From assembly GCA_963842505.1 (NCBI GenBank), contig CAWJGZ010000003.1:186001-250000 (forward strand): DNA of 64,000 nucleotides. Reading direction: 5' to 3'. Source of the stretch: PALSA-129 sp963842505 (GTDB taxonomy: Bacteria > Acidobacteriota > Terriglobia > Bryobacterales > Bryobacteraceae). Below the pieces are notes generated by a model that did not search any database, was not told where the DNA came from, and saw only the letters and a list, made by a program, of their open reading frames with translations. This document shows, piece after piece, positions 16,082 through 24,887 of the stretch. Position 1 is the first letter of the stretch. Every line of letters starts with the position of its first letter. Position numbers and translations under genes: made by a program.

Positions 16082-19000
16082 ATGCCTTTTGTCCACCTGC
16101 ACTGCCACACGGATTATTCCCTCCTCGATGGCGCGTGCGAAATAGGCCAGCTCATGCAGATCACGGCCGAACAGAAGATGCCGGCCGTCGCCATGACCGA
16201 TCATGGCAACCTCTTCGGCGCGGTGCAGTTCTATAACGCCGCCAGGAAAGCCGGCGTACATCCCGTCATCGGCTGCGAAGTGTACGTCTCCCAAAAAGGC
16301 CACAAGACCCGCTCCGATACCGATCGCTACAACCACCTGGTGCTCCTGTGCGAAAACCAGGAGGGCTACCGCAACCTCATCGACCTGGTCTCCACCGCCT
16401 ATCTCGACGGCTTCTATTACAAGCCGCGCATCGATCTGGACCTGCTCAACCAGCACTCCAAGGGGCTGATCGGCATGTCCGCGTGCCTCCGCGGCCATAT
16501 CGCGGAGACCATTCTTTCCGACAAGTACGACGACGCCAAACGCCTGGCCTACTCCTACGCCGACATCTTCGGCCGCAAAAATTTCTTTATCGAAATCCAG
16601 GACCACCACCTCAAGCAGGACAAACGGCTGACCCCGGAACTCAACCGGCTCTCGCACGAAACCGGCCTGCCGCTGGTGGCCACCAACGATTCCCACTATC
16701 TGCGCAAGGAAGATGCGCGCGCCCACGAGATCCTGCTTTGCGTGCAGACCGGGAAGAATATGAGCGACCCCAACCGCATGCGTTGGAACACGCCCGATTT
16801 CTATCTCAAAACGCGCGACGAAATGCTGGAATTGTTCGCCGAGCTGGAGGACGCCGTCGATCGCACCTGGGAGATCGCCCAGCGCTGCCACGTCAAGCTC
16901 GAAAAAGTGAAGGAGCCGTTTCCCAAGTTCGACGTGCCTCCGGAGCACTCCACCGACACCTACTTCGAGTACGTGGCGCGCCAGGGATTCGAGAAACGCC
17001 GCGTCCGCCTCGAAGCCATGCGCGCCAAGGGCGCCCTCAAGCACGACCTCGCCGAATACGCCGAGCGCCTGGACCGCGAAATCAAAGTGATCCAGAACAT
17101 GAAGTTCTCCGGCTACTTCCTGGTGGTGTGGGACTTCATCCGCTACGCCAAGGACCATGGCATCCCGGTTGGCCCCGGCCGCGGTTCCGCCGCCGGCAGC
17201 CTGGTTAGTTATGCCATGCAGATCACGGATATCGATCCGCTCCAGTACGGCCTGCTCTTTGAACGCTTCCTCAATCCCGAGCGCGTCAGCTTCCCCGATG
17301 TCGACGTCGATTTCTGCATGAACCGCCGCGGCGAAGTCATCCGCTACGTCACCGAAAAGTACGGGCGCGAGCAGGTGGCCCAGATCATCACCTTCAACAC
17401 CCTGGGCGCGCGCGCCGCCATCAAGGACGTGGGCCGCGTCCTCGACGTGCCCTTCGCCGAGGTCGAGCGCCTCACCAAGTTGGTGCCCAACGTCCTCAAC
17501 ATCAAGCTCAAAGACGCCATGGAGCAGGAGCCCGGCTTCGCCGAGGCCGCCAAGAAGGATCCGCGCGTCGATGAGGTGCTCAAAGTTGCGTTGCGCCTCG
17601 AGGGCCTGGCGCGCAACTGCTCGGTTCACGCCGCTGGCGTCGTCATCTCGCCGCAACCGCTCCGGGAACTGGTGCCGCTTTACAAGACCAACCGCGACGA
17701 AGTTGTCACGCAGTTCGACATGAACGGCCTCGACAAGCTGCAACTCCTCAAGATGGACTTCCTGGGCCTCACCACGCTCACCCTCATCCAGGATGCGCTG
17801 CGGCTCATCCAGAAATGGCACGGCGTGCTGCTGGTGCCGGAAGATCTGCCGCTCGACGACAAGGCCACCTACGAAATCTTCTCCAAGGGTTTCACCAGCG
17901 GCGTGTTTCAGTTTGAATCCGCCGGTATGCGCGATATCCTGCGGCGCTATCAACCCAGCCGCCTCGAAGATCTCACAGCTCTCAACGCGCTCTACCGCCC
18001 GGGCCCCATTCAGGGCGGAATGGTGGACGACTTCATCGAACGCAAGTGGGGGCGCCGCGCCGTGCAGTACGACCTGCCGGAGTTGCAAGAGCTTCTGCAA
18101 GAGACCTACGGCGTCATCGTCTACCAGGAACAGGTGATGCAGATCTCCAACCGCCTGGCCGGCTACTCACTGGGCGAAGCCGACGTGCTGCGCCGCGCCA
18201 TGGGAAAGAAGAATGCCGATGAGATGGCCAGGCAGCGCGCACACTTCATCCAGGGCGCGACCGCGCGCGGCTTTCCACAGAAAAGGGTCGAGAAGATCTT
18301 CGACCTCATGGAGCAATTCGCCGGCTACGGTTTCAACAAGTCGCATGCCACCGCCTACGCCTACCTGGCCTTTGTCACCGCGTATCTCAAAGCGCACTAT
18401 CCGATCCACTTCATGGCGGCGCTGCTCACCTCCGAAACCGGCAACACCGCCAAGGTGGTGAAGTACATCAACGAATGCCGCGAAATGGGCATTACCATCC
18501 TGCCGCCCGACGTCAACCACAGCGACTGGAGTTTCACGCCCGATGGCCAGGCCATCCGCTTCGGCCTGGGCGCCGTCAAGAACCTGGGCCAATCGGCCGT
18601 CGAGGCCATTGCCCGCGCCCGCGAGGAAGTGAAAAGCTTCCGCTCGCTCGACCAGTTCTGCGAGAAGGTCGATATGGGCGCGGTGAACCGGCGCATGATC
18701 GAAAGCCTGATTCGCTCCGGCGCCATGGATTCGCTCGCCGGCACGCGCAGCCAGAAAATCGCCGCGCTCGATAGCGCCATGGAATCCGGCCAGCGCGCCT
18801 GGCGCGATCGCGAAAGCGGCCAGGGCGGCCTCTTCGGCGAAGTGATGGAAGATCACCCGGACGCGCCGCTACCCAACGTGCTCGACTTCACCGACAAGGA
18901 AAAACTCGGCGGCGAAAAAGAGATGCTGGGCTTCTGGGTGACCGGCCATCCGCTCGACCGCTATGAAGATAAGATCTCCGAGCTCTCCACCCACGACACT

Positions 19001-19531
19001 TCCACCCTCGAAGGGCTGAACAAAGGAGCGGAAGTGAAGCTCTGCGGCGTGTTGACCGGCATCACGCGCAAGCGCAACCGCGAAGGCAAGCCGTGGGCCA
19101 CCATGATGCTGGAGGACCGCAGCGGCTCGGTGGAAGCTCTGGTCTTCGCCGCCAGCTATGAACGCCTGGCGCCAGAAGTGATGGAAGACCAGGCGGTGCT
19201 GGTCACCGCGCTGGCGCTGCCGGAGGAAAACGGCCCGCCCAAACTTTCGGTGCAGAACATCGTCCCGCTCGACAATGCCCGCGTGGATTTCGCCGCGGTG
19301 ATCTCGATTCGCGTCTGGTTGGGCCGCGACGGCGGGATAGACCGCGCCAAAGCCCTCGAAGAGTTATTCCAGCGCAAGCCCGGCGATACCCAGGTGCGTC
19401 TTCGCCTGGAAGCCCCGCGGGATTTCTCGGTGTTGTTGGACATCCCCGCGAAAGTGCGGCCGGACAAGGAATTTCGCGCCCAGGTGGAAGCCATCTGCGG
19501 CGCGGAATCAATCGACAGAGTAGCGGGGTAG
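16082..19531 (+). CDS. dnaE: DNA polymerase III alpha subunit
   Basis: 1149 residues, normal for DnaE1. The N-terminal PHP domain starts HLHCHTDYSLLDGACEIGQL. The polymerase palm carries PDVDVDF (about 402-408) with catalytic aspartates, and the fingers contain GPGRGSAAGSLVSY (about 364). The HhH region (YGFNKSHA...AYLA) and a C-terminal OB fold (KLCGVLTGITRKRNREGKPW) follow. It is the replicative synthesis subunit. AGGAG at about 16062-16066 supports the ATG. It lies about 3 kb before dnaA on the same strand, and its codons end in C more than those of plus-strand genes right of dnaA. Confidence 0.97.
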   Translation: MPFVHLHCHTDYSLLDGACEIGQLMQITAEQKMPAVAMTDHGNLFGAVQFYNAARKAGVHPVIGCEVYVSQKGHKTRSDTDRYNHLVLLCENQEGYRNLIDLVSTAYLDGFYYKPRIDLDLLNQHSKGLIGMSACLRGHIAETILSDKYDDAKRLAYSYADIFGRKNFFIEIQDHHLKQDKRLTPELNRLSHETGLPLVATNDSHYLRKEDARAHEILLCVQTGKNMSDPNRMRWNTPDFYLKTRDEMLELFAELEDAVDRTWEIAQRCHVKLEKVKEPFPKFDVPPEHSTDTYFEYVARQGFEKRRVRLEAMRAKGALKHDLAEYAERLDREIKVIQNMKFSGYFLVVWDFIRYAKDHGIPVGPGRGSAAGSLVSYAMQITDIDPLQYGLLFERFLNPERVSFPDVDVDFCMNRRGEVIRYVTEKYGREQVAQIITFNTLGARAAIKDVGRVLDVPFAEVERLTKLVPNVLNIKLKDAMEQEPGFAEAAKKDPRVDEVLKVALRLEGLARNCSVHAAGVVISPQPLRELVPLYKTNRDEVVTQFDMNGLDKLQLLKMDFLGLTTLTLIQDALRLIQKWHGVLLVPEDLPLDDKATYEIFSKGFTSGVFQFESAGMRDILRRYQPSRLEDLTALNALYRPGPIQGGMVDDFIERKWGRRAVQYDLPELQELLQETYGVIVYQEQVMQISNRLAGYSLGEADVLRRAMGKKNADEMARQRAHFIQGATARGFPQKRVEKIFDLMEQFAGYGFNKSHATAYAYLAFVTAYLKAHYPIHFMAALLTSETGNTAKVVKYINECREMGITILPPDVNHSDWSFTPDGQAIRFGLGAVKNLGQSAVEAIARAREEVKSFRSLDQFCEKVDMGAVNRRMIESLIRSGAMDSLAGTRSQKIAALDSAMESGQRAWRDRESGQGGLFGEVMEDHPDAPLPNVLDFTDKEKLGGEKEMLGFWVTGHPLDRYEDKISELSTHDTSTLEGLNKGAEVKLCGVLTGITRKRNREGKPWATMMLEDRSGSVEALVFAASYERLAPEVMEDQAVLVTALALPEENGPPKLSVQNIVPLDNARVDFAAVISIRVWLGRDGGIDRAKALEELFQRKPGDTQVRLRLEAPRDFSVLLDIPAKVRPDKEFRAQVEAICGAESIDRVAG

Positions 19532-19640
19532 AGTAGCGCGGCGCAAATGTCTCCGGACATCGTGCAAAAGGGGTGCAAAGCGGTTTTACAGTTTTCCCCT
19601 CAACGTGTACCATTCCGGGCATGGTGCAGTTGGGCCGGAG

Positions 19641-21128
19641 TCATGAATTCAAGCTTCCCAACTTGAGGAACGCCGCTCGCAGCCGCGCGTCTTTCTGCAT
19701 CCTGCGCAGGTGACGTGATTCCAGGCCGCGCGCTTTGGCGGGTGGCAAAACCCCGCGCTGCAGTCTCTGCGCCAGCGTGCGGATGTGGAAATCGTCCCAG
19801 TCGCCGCTTTCCGTGCCGGGCGTTTCGTAGAGCAGGTAGCTTTCCGCCAGGCGCTCCAGAGTGCGGCGCGAGCTGTGATAGCCGGGTGTTTGGCTCATGC
19901 GGCGCTCTTCGCGCTCCACCAGCCGCGCCACTTCCGGATTGGTGGCGCGAAAGCCCAGCTTGCGGTAAAACCAGAAGGCGCCGGAATCCACCGCCTCGGG
20001 ATTCTGCTGGCCAATCTGATAGGGATCCACTGAAAAGCAGGTAACACCCAGCACCTGCCGGAACAGCCGCAGCAGGCGCGCGTAAATCCACGCCGATTCT
20101 CCCTCGCGGAACGTGTAATACAAGTTAAAGCCCACCTCCGCACGCTCGAACAGCGAGAGCAACTCGACATATCCGGCCGGCACTCCGTTCTTGAAAAACA
20201 TGCCGCCGTGATAGGCGCGCAACGGCAGACGCCATTCCGGCGGCACGCCGCAGAAATAGACATCCACGCCGCGGCCGGCGGCGGCGTGGAAGACTCCTGC
20301 CTCTTCCGGATGGCTGAAGCCGTAGAGCTCGCGGTATCGCGTCGCGGAGGTATCGAGAATGACATCAAGGATGCGGCGCGCTTCCGGCCGCCCGAGTCGC
20401 CGGACGGGAAGCGCGGCGGCATTCAGTTCCCGAGCCAGAGAAATATCGCCGCGGCGCAACAGCGGTTCACGATGGAGATACAGGCTCCGCACGGGCAGCC
20501 GAAGGCGCGAACGCGCCGCGCGTGACGCGCGCATGCGCCAGGTGAGCGGCGCCTGCATGGATTCGAACAATTCGGCCCGACCGCGATCGCCGGCCTCGCA
20601 GGCGGCCAGCCGTTCCAGCAGCCACGCGAGGTCGCTCGAGCCGCGGTCGTGCGCTTGCGCGATCCATTGCTGAAACGGAACATGCGCTTCCACTGGGAAA
20701 TCTTCATCGATCATCGGCAGAAAGCGCCGGATCACGTTGCCCATGCGGTCGAGTTCGTCGTAGCGGTCCCAGGCGATCTCAATCGCGCGCGGATATCGGG
20801 CCGCCAGGCGCCGCGCTACCTCGTAGCTGAAGACCGCCGTCAGCGACGTGCCCGCGATCCCCGACACTTCCGGTTCCTCGAACGGCTCCAGGTCATCGCC
20901 AATGCGGTCCGCGAAGGAGAAGAGGATCTCGTCCGCCAACCGCGCTACCTCGGCGCTGCGGGGGTATGCGCGCAAAAAGAGCAGAGTTTCGTGCAGACGG
21001 ATTACATCGGCGGCATCGCGAAACCGCTTCCTGGATACCGTGGCCAGCAAGCGCTCGAGAGGACCGCTATCCCCGGCGCCAAAACGGCTCTTCCATTGGT
21101 CCAGGCGCTCCAGCAAATCCCGTGGCAT
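19641..21128 (-). CDS. uncharacterised protein with GNAT-like C-terminal half
   Basis: About 495 residues, family not recognised. The N-terminal 260 residues are helical and Arg-rich. The C-terminal half (about 310-420) has the order of an acetyltransferase fold: MFFKNGVPAGYVELLSLF, then FNLYYTFREGESAWIYARL, then GVTCFSVDPYQIG and FWFYRKLGFRATNPEV, the last resembling the AxxFYxKxGF end of GNAT enzymes. The acetyl-CoA loop (Q/RxxGxG/A) is not clear, so activity is uncertain. I take the ATG at 21128. An upstream extension to 21209 encodes a short Trp/Cys repeat that looks like repeat DNA. Confidence 0.6.
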   Translation of the reverse strand: MPRDLLERLDQWKSRFGAGDSGPLERLLATVSRKRFRDAADVIRLHETLLFLRAYPRSAEVARLADEILFSFADRIGDDLEPFEEPEVSGIAGTSLTAVFSYEVARRLAARYPRAIEIAWDRYDELDRMGNVIRRFLPMIDEDFPVEAHVPFQQWIAQAHDRGSSDLAWLLERLAACEAGDRGRAELFESMQAPLTWRMRASRAARSRLRLPVRSLYLHREPLLRRGDISLARELNAAALPVRRLGRPEARRILDVILDTSATRYRELYGFSHPEEAGVFHAAAGRGVDVYFCGVPPEWRLPLRAYHGGMFFKNGVPAGYVELLSLFERAEVGFNLYYTFREGESAWIYARLLRLFRQVLGVTCFSVDPYQIGQQNPEAVDSGAFWFYRKLGFRATNPEVARLVEREERRMSQTPGYHSSRRTLERLAESYLLYETPGTESGDWDDFHIRTLAQRLQRGVLPPAKARGLESRHLRRMQKDARLRAAFLKLGSLNS

Positions 21129-21144
21129 TCTACTGAGCTTAGCG

Positions 21145-21209
21145 CAACAGGTTTGGCCAGCTTTCCACTGCCTAACACAACAGCTTTGATCAGCCTTCCA
21201 CTTTGCCAA
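21145..21209. repeat. short tandem-like repeat upstream of the 495-residue gene
   Basis: Two imperfect units of about 36 bases share CAACAG.TTTG..CAGC.TTCCACT. Read on the minus strand they would encode WKADQSCC and WKAGQTCC. This looks like intergenic repeat DNA rather than an N-terminus. Confidence 0.45.
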
Positions 21210-21819
21210 CTACGATGATGGCGATTGGCAGGCTTCCCGCTTTGGCTTTCAACACCCAATCGCTGTCGCCTTCTTTGGAGACTGCCGGAAGAACGCCCCC
21301 GGCAGGCGCTTCGAGTGAGAGCACGGCGGGGTGCGGAACGCCGACGCCCTTGACGCTGGCATCCACCAGCGCATCAAAACCGGGTGTGGTGTTGGGGTCG
21401 GCATCGGCCGAAAGAGGCGTGAGTACGGCGAAATCACGTTGCGGCGCCACACCCTGGTGTGAGCCATCCACGGGATAGGTGCTGTAGCGCAGCGTGTAGA
21501 GGCCGGCTTTCACGGTCTGGCCCCGGCGGTCATAGCCGTCGGCCGGAAAACGCAGGATGCCAAGAAGCGTACCCTGCGCTATCGGCAGCACAATAGTATC
21601 GTCGGGGGATTTCGCGCCGGTGGGAATTGATTTGCGAAACCAGATTTCGCACCAGGTTCCAGCCGGCCCAATCACGCGGTATCCACTGGTGTCGATGACC
21701 GCGGCATACGCGGCGGGCAAACCGGGCGCGGCGGTCGAGATGGTTTCCAATTTGTAATCCTGTGCACGCGCGGCGGCGGCAAAGAACAGGGCAGAGAAGA
21801 TAACGAAGAGAGGCTTCAT
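21190..21819 (-). CDS. exported protein of unknown function
   Basis: 209 residues with a signal peptide (MKPLFVIFSALFFAAAARAQ). The mature part is beta-rich: DTSGYRVIGPAGTWCEIWFRK, VLPIAQGTLLGILRFPADG, VKAGLYTLRYSTYPVDGSHQ. No catalytic motif or anchor is seen. The ATG at 21819 is chosen because it begins the signal peptide. It lies between tRNA-Gly and the GNAT-like gene on the same strand. I do not recognise the family with certainty. Confidence 0.65.
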   Translation of the reverse strand: MKPLFVIFSALFFAAAARAQDYKLETISTAAPGLPAAYAAVIDTSGYRVIGPAGTWCEIWFRKSIPTGAKSPDDTIVLPIAQGTLLGILRFPADGYDRRGQTVKAGLYTLRYSTYPVDGSHQGVAPQRDFAVLTPLSADADPNTTPGFDALVDASVKGVGVPHPAVLSLEAPAGGVLPAVSKEGDSDWVLKAKAGSLPIAIIVVGKVEG

Positions 21820-21846
21820 GATGACGCTCGGGAGGAAGGAGAAATT

Positions 21847-21922
21847 TGGAGCGGGAGACCGGATTCGAACCGGCGACATCGACCTTGGCAAGGTCGCACT
21901 CTACCAACTGAGTTACTCCCGC
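21847..21922 (-). tRNA. tRNA-Gly (GCC)
   Basis: 76 bases with encoded CCA. The acceptor stem is GCGGGAG/CTCCCGC with discriminator U. The anticodon arm CGACC-TTGCCAA-GGTCG gives GCC, and the T arm is GCCGGTTCGAATCCGGT. It lies 266 bases from dnaA, transcribed away from it. Confidence 0.95.
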
Positions 21923-22188
21923 TCGATGGAAACATTCATTTTCGCCTAAGAACAAAGCCGGTGTCAAACGTTGTGGTGAAGTCATTGATTGTAAATCATT
22001 TATAAACTTGTGGGAAACGTATTTCGGTGTGGTAGACTACTTTTCGTCGGTTGGACGGCAGTTTCCGCCGGCAGGATACGGGCAGGGTGAATCCCGTCGG
22101 CAATTCTTTCTAGACAAAGCATACAGCCGGTTTCCCGCTGTTGTGGAAAACACTGTGGAAATCAAGCGTATGTGGTGTGTAAAAATCA
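21923..22188. other. dnaA upstream region with DnaA-box-like sites and AT-rich segment
   Basis: The stretch 21981-22008 is AT-rich (ATTGTAAATCATTTATAAAC). DnaA-box-like sequences, compared with TGTGGATAA, are TGTGGGAAA (22009-22017), TGTGGAAAA (22142-22150, one mismatch) and TGTGGAAAT (22154-22162). TAGACT at about 22033-22038 could be a dnaA -10. The region may be part of the origin or the dnaA autoregulatory promoter. Confidence 0.5.
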
Positions 22189-23499
22189 ATGAATCTTTGG
22201 GATCAAATACGGAATTTCCTACAGTTAAAGATCAGCGCGGAGAACTACAACAATTGGCTGAAAGGCACTGCATTCGCCGGCCTGGACGGCACTACACTCT
22301 TCGTTACCGTTCCGGATCGCGAAACGCGAGCATGGCTGGAGCGCGAGTTTCCGGTAATAGTGCATAGTGCTATCCAAGAACTTGCCTTACCGGTGAAGCA
22401 CGTCACCTATGAGGCCGAAGCCGCTCGCGGCCCAATGAACCAGGCTGTGGCCACTGTAGAGAACAACGACCTGGAATCGGCTGCCGCTTCTTTGAACCCC
22501 AAGTTTACCTTCGATACTTTCGTGGTGGGTGCGTGCAACCAGTTCGCGCACGCCGCTGCCCGCTCCGTGGCTATGAATCCATCGCGCGCCTACAATCCGT
22601 TATTCCTGTACGGCGGCGTGGGTATGGGAAAGACGCACCTCATGCACGCCATTGGGCGTGAGTTGATGGACAAACACGCTGCCATGCGCATTATCTATAC
22701 GTCGAGTGAGCGCTTCATGAATGAGATGATCGCCTGCATCCGCACCGACCGTATGGAGCAGTTTCACCAGCGCTATCGTGAAGCCGACGTGCTGCTGGTG
22801 GACGACATCCAGATCCTCGGCACCAAAGAGCGCACGCAAGAGGAGTTCTTTCACACCTTCAACGAGCTGCATGATCATCAGAAGCAAATCGTAATCTCGA
22901 GCGATTCACCGCCGAAGGAGATTCCTGGTTTAGTCGAGCGCCTGCGGTCGCGGTTCGAATGGGGGTTGATCGCTGACATCCAGGCTCCCGATCTCGAAAC
23001 TAAGATGGCCATCCTCGACAAAAAGGCTGAGGCTGAAAATATTCATTTGCCGGATGATGTGCGCTCCTTCATGGCCTCCAAGACCAAATCCAATGTTCGC
23101 GAATTGGAAGGAGCGCTTATTAAATTGATGGCGTACTCCTCGCTCACGGGGACTCCTATCAATCTACACATGGCTCAGCAAGTCTTAAAGCACCTGGTTC
23201 ATGTTCAGGATCGCCGAGTGACCATGGATTCTATTCAAAAGGTGGTTGCCGAGCAGTTTCAGCTTAAGCCCTCACAGCTCAAGGAGAAGAGCAACACCAA
23301 AAAAATTGTCTACCCTCGGCAAGTGGCGATGTATCTGGTAAAAGAGCTGACCAGCGCCTCGTTACCCGAAATCGGCAGAGCCTTTGGAGGGAAGCATCAC
23401 ACTACCGTCATCCACTCTGTAAACAAAATCGAGAAAGAACGTCATATTGATCCCGAATTGAACAGGATACTACACAGGCTAATGGACTCATTACAATGA
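22189..23499 (+). CDS. dnaA: chromosomal replication initiator DnaA
   Basis: 436 residues. Domain I (1-85; NLWDQIRNFLQLKISAENYNNWL) and a short linker precede the AAA+ domain with Walker A GGVGMGKTHL (about 141) and Walker B VLLVDDIQIL. The C-terminal DNA-binding domain (about 345-436) has the DnaA signature LPEIGRAFGGKHHTTVIHSV. DnaA melts the origin and loads the helicase. Its codon choice is less GC-extreme than its neighbours. dnaN follows after 237 bases. Confidence 0.98.
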   Translation: MNLWDQIRNFLQLKISAENYNNWLKGTAFAGLDGTTLFVTVPDRETRAWLEREFPVIVHSAIQELALPVKHVTYEAEAARGPMNQAVATVENNDLESAAASLNPKFTFDTFVVGACNQFAHAAARSVAMNPSRAYNPLFLYGGVGMGKTHLMHAIGRELMDKHAAMRIIYTSSERFMNEMIACIRTDRMEQFHQRYREADVLLVDDIQILGTKERTQEEFFHTFNELHDHQKQIVISSDSPPKEIPGLVERLRSRFEWGLIADIQAPDLETKMAILDKKAEAENIHLPDDVRSFMASKTKSNVRELEGALIKLMAYSSLTGTPINLHMAQQVLKHLVHVQDRRVTMDSIQKVVAEQFQLKPSQLKEKSNTKKIVYPRQVAMYLVKELTSASLPEIGRAFGGKHHTTVIHSVNKIEKERHIDPELNRILHRLMDSLQ

Positions 23500-23510
23500 A
23501 CTTCTTGGAA

Positions 23511-23519
23511 TTATCCACA
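23511..23519 (+). promoter_or_regulatory. DnaA box (perfect TTATCCACA)
   Basis: This is an exact match to the consensus 9-mer, 12 bases after the dnaA stop codon. Confidence 0.75.
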
Positions 23520-23636
23520 GGTGGGCCTAGATCAGCTTGATGGGAAGTGTGCAAAATCGTGTTGGAGAACCACTTTTGGAACTGTTTCCAACCTTTGGGA
23601 TCACAACTTCCAGTAGCCAAAAGTACTTGAATTTAG

Positions 23637-23642
23637 TATAAT
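23637..23642 (+). promoter_or_regulatory. dnaN: dnaN promoter -10 (TATAAT)
   Basis: This perfect TATAAT lies 94 bases before the dnaN ATG within an AT-rich stretch. The -35 is not obvious. Confidence 0.5.
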
Positions 23643-23736
23643 TTAGAGTGCTATGAACAGTTTGCACAGGCCCTATGAATGCGGTTCTAATAGTGGTATT
23701 TCAAGACAGTCTTCAATCGTATAGGAGCTGAGCCGT

Positions 23737-24855
23737 ATGGAGTTTACCGTCAGCAAAGCCGATCTAGTGCGGGAACTAAGCTTGTCGCAGGGCGTGGTGG
23801 AGAAAAAGACCACCATCCCAATTCTCTCGAATGTTCTATTGGAAACTTCCGGCGATCGCATTGTACTCACCGCTACCGATCTCGAACTGGGGATCCGTTG
23901 TTCCTGCCCGGCTCGCGTGAAGAAGGAAGGCGCCGGTACTGTTCCGGCGCGTAAACTACTCGATTTTGTGAGACTGTTGCCGGAAGGCGACATCACCATG
24001 AAGTTTCTAGATAATCACTGGGCTAGCATCACATGTGGCCGGTCAAAGACCCGTATAGCTGGGATGTCGCGGGAAAGCTTCCCAGAACTTCCACAGATGC
24101 CGGCTAAAATTGCGGATATTCCAGTGAAGACGCTTTCCTCGCTGATAGCGCGGACCCAATTTGCGATCTCGATGGAGGAATCGCGATTCACGCTGAATGG
24201 CGCACTACTGATTATCCGGCCAGAAGGCCTGATCATGGTTGCCACGGATGGCCACCGTTTGGCTTTTGTTCAAGCCGGCCCAGCCGAGAGCGGCCAGATC
24301 AGTCAGAATTACCGTGCGCTCGTACCACGGAAGGCTATGGGTGAGCTGGTGAAATTAGCCGATTCAGAAGGTTCGGATGCAGTTGCGACGTTTGCCGGCG
24401 ACGACAATCATCTTTTCTTCCAGGTAGCCCATCGATTGCTGATTACGCGTAAGCTGACCGGCAATTTCCCGGACTACGAACGAGTGCTCCCAAAGGATCA
24501 CACGCTGACGGCACGTCTGCAGCGAGAGGAAATTCGCGCAGCCATCGAGCGCGTGGCGCAATTCGCGGATGAACGGTCACGCGCCATCCGGGTGCAATTT
24601 GCGACCAATGAGGTACGCATTTTCTCCTCATCGGTGGAAATGGGCGAAAGCGAAGAGAGCGTCAACAGCGAGTATCAGGGACCGGACTTGGAGATTGGCT
24701 TTAATGCCCAGTACCTGCTCGATTTCCTGCGTGTGATCGCACAGGATCAGGTGACCTTCGAATTAAAAGATCAGAAAAGCGCCGGCGAGCTCAGGCCGGC
24801 GGGTGAAGGTCTGACCGATCAGTATCGGTATGTAGTGATGCCGATGCGGATCTGA
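23737..24855 (+). CDS. dnaN: DNA polymerase III sliding clamp (beta)
   Basis: 372 residues, the usual length, with three clamp domains: MEFTVSKADLVRELSLSQGV, then LIARTQFAISMEESRFTLNG, and the C-terminus ending RYVVMPMRI, typical of DnaN (VMPMR). It forms the dimeric ring that tethers the polymerase. AGGAG lies 10 bases before the ATG. gyrB follows after 32 bases. Confidence 0.97.
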   Translation: MEFTVSKADLVRELSLSQGVVEKKTTIPILSNVLLETSGDRIVLTATDLELGIRCSCPARVKKEGAGTVPARKLLDFVRLLPEGDITMKFLDNHWASITCGRSKTRIAGMSRESFPELPQMPAKIADIPVKTLSSLIARTQFAISMEESRFTLNGALLIIRPEGLIMVATDGHRLAFVQAGPAESGQISQNYRALVPRKAMGELVKLADSEGSDAVATFAGDDNHLFFQVAHRLLITRKLTGNFPDYERVLPKDHTLTARLQREEIRAAIERVAQFADERSRAIRVQFATNEVRIFSSSVEMGESEESVNSEYQGPDLEIGFNAQYLLDFLRVIAQDQVTFELKDQKSAGELRPAGEGLTDQYRYVVMPMRI

Positions 24856-24887
24856 GCCAATCTACAGGATTCCAAAGCAAGCAAAAT

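Larger units (their letters stand above)
23500..23736. other. candidate chromosomal origin (dnaA-dnaN intergenic)
   Basis: This 237-base AT-richer gap holds one perfect DnaA box (23511-23519), other weak TTTCCA/TTTGCACAG-like sites, and the AT-rich segment 23624-23648 around TATAAT. With dnaA, dnaN and gyrB in a row, it is the classical place for oriC. The upstream dnaA region is the alternative or partner half. Confidence 0.55.

Noticed and set aside
15926..18100. 724-codon open frame antisense to dnaE
   Set aside because: It mirrors dnaE codons in GC-rich DNA, has low-complexity composition and no known motifs, while dnaE is complete.
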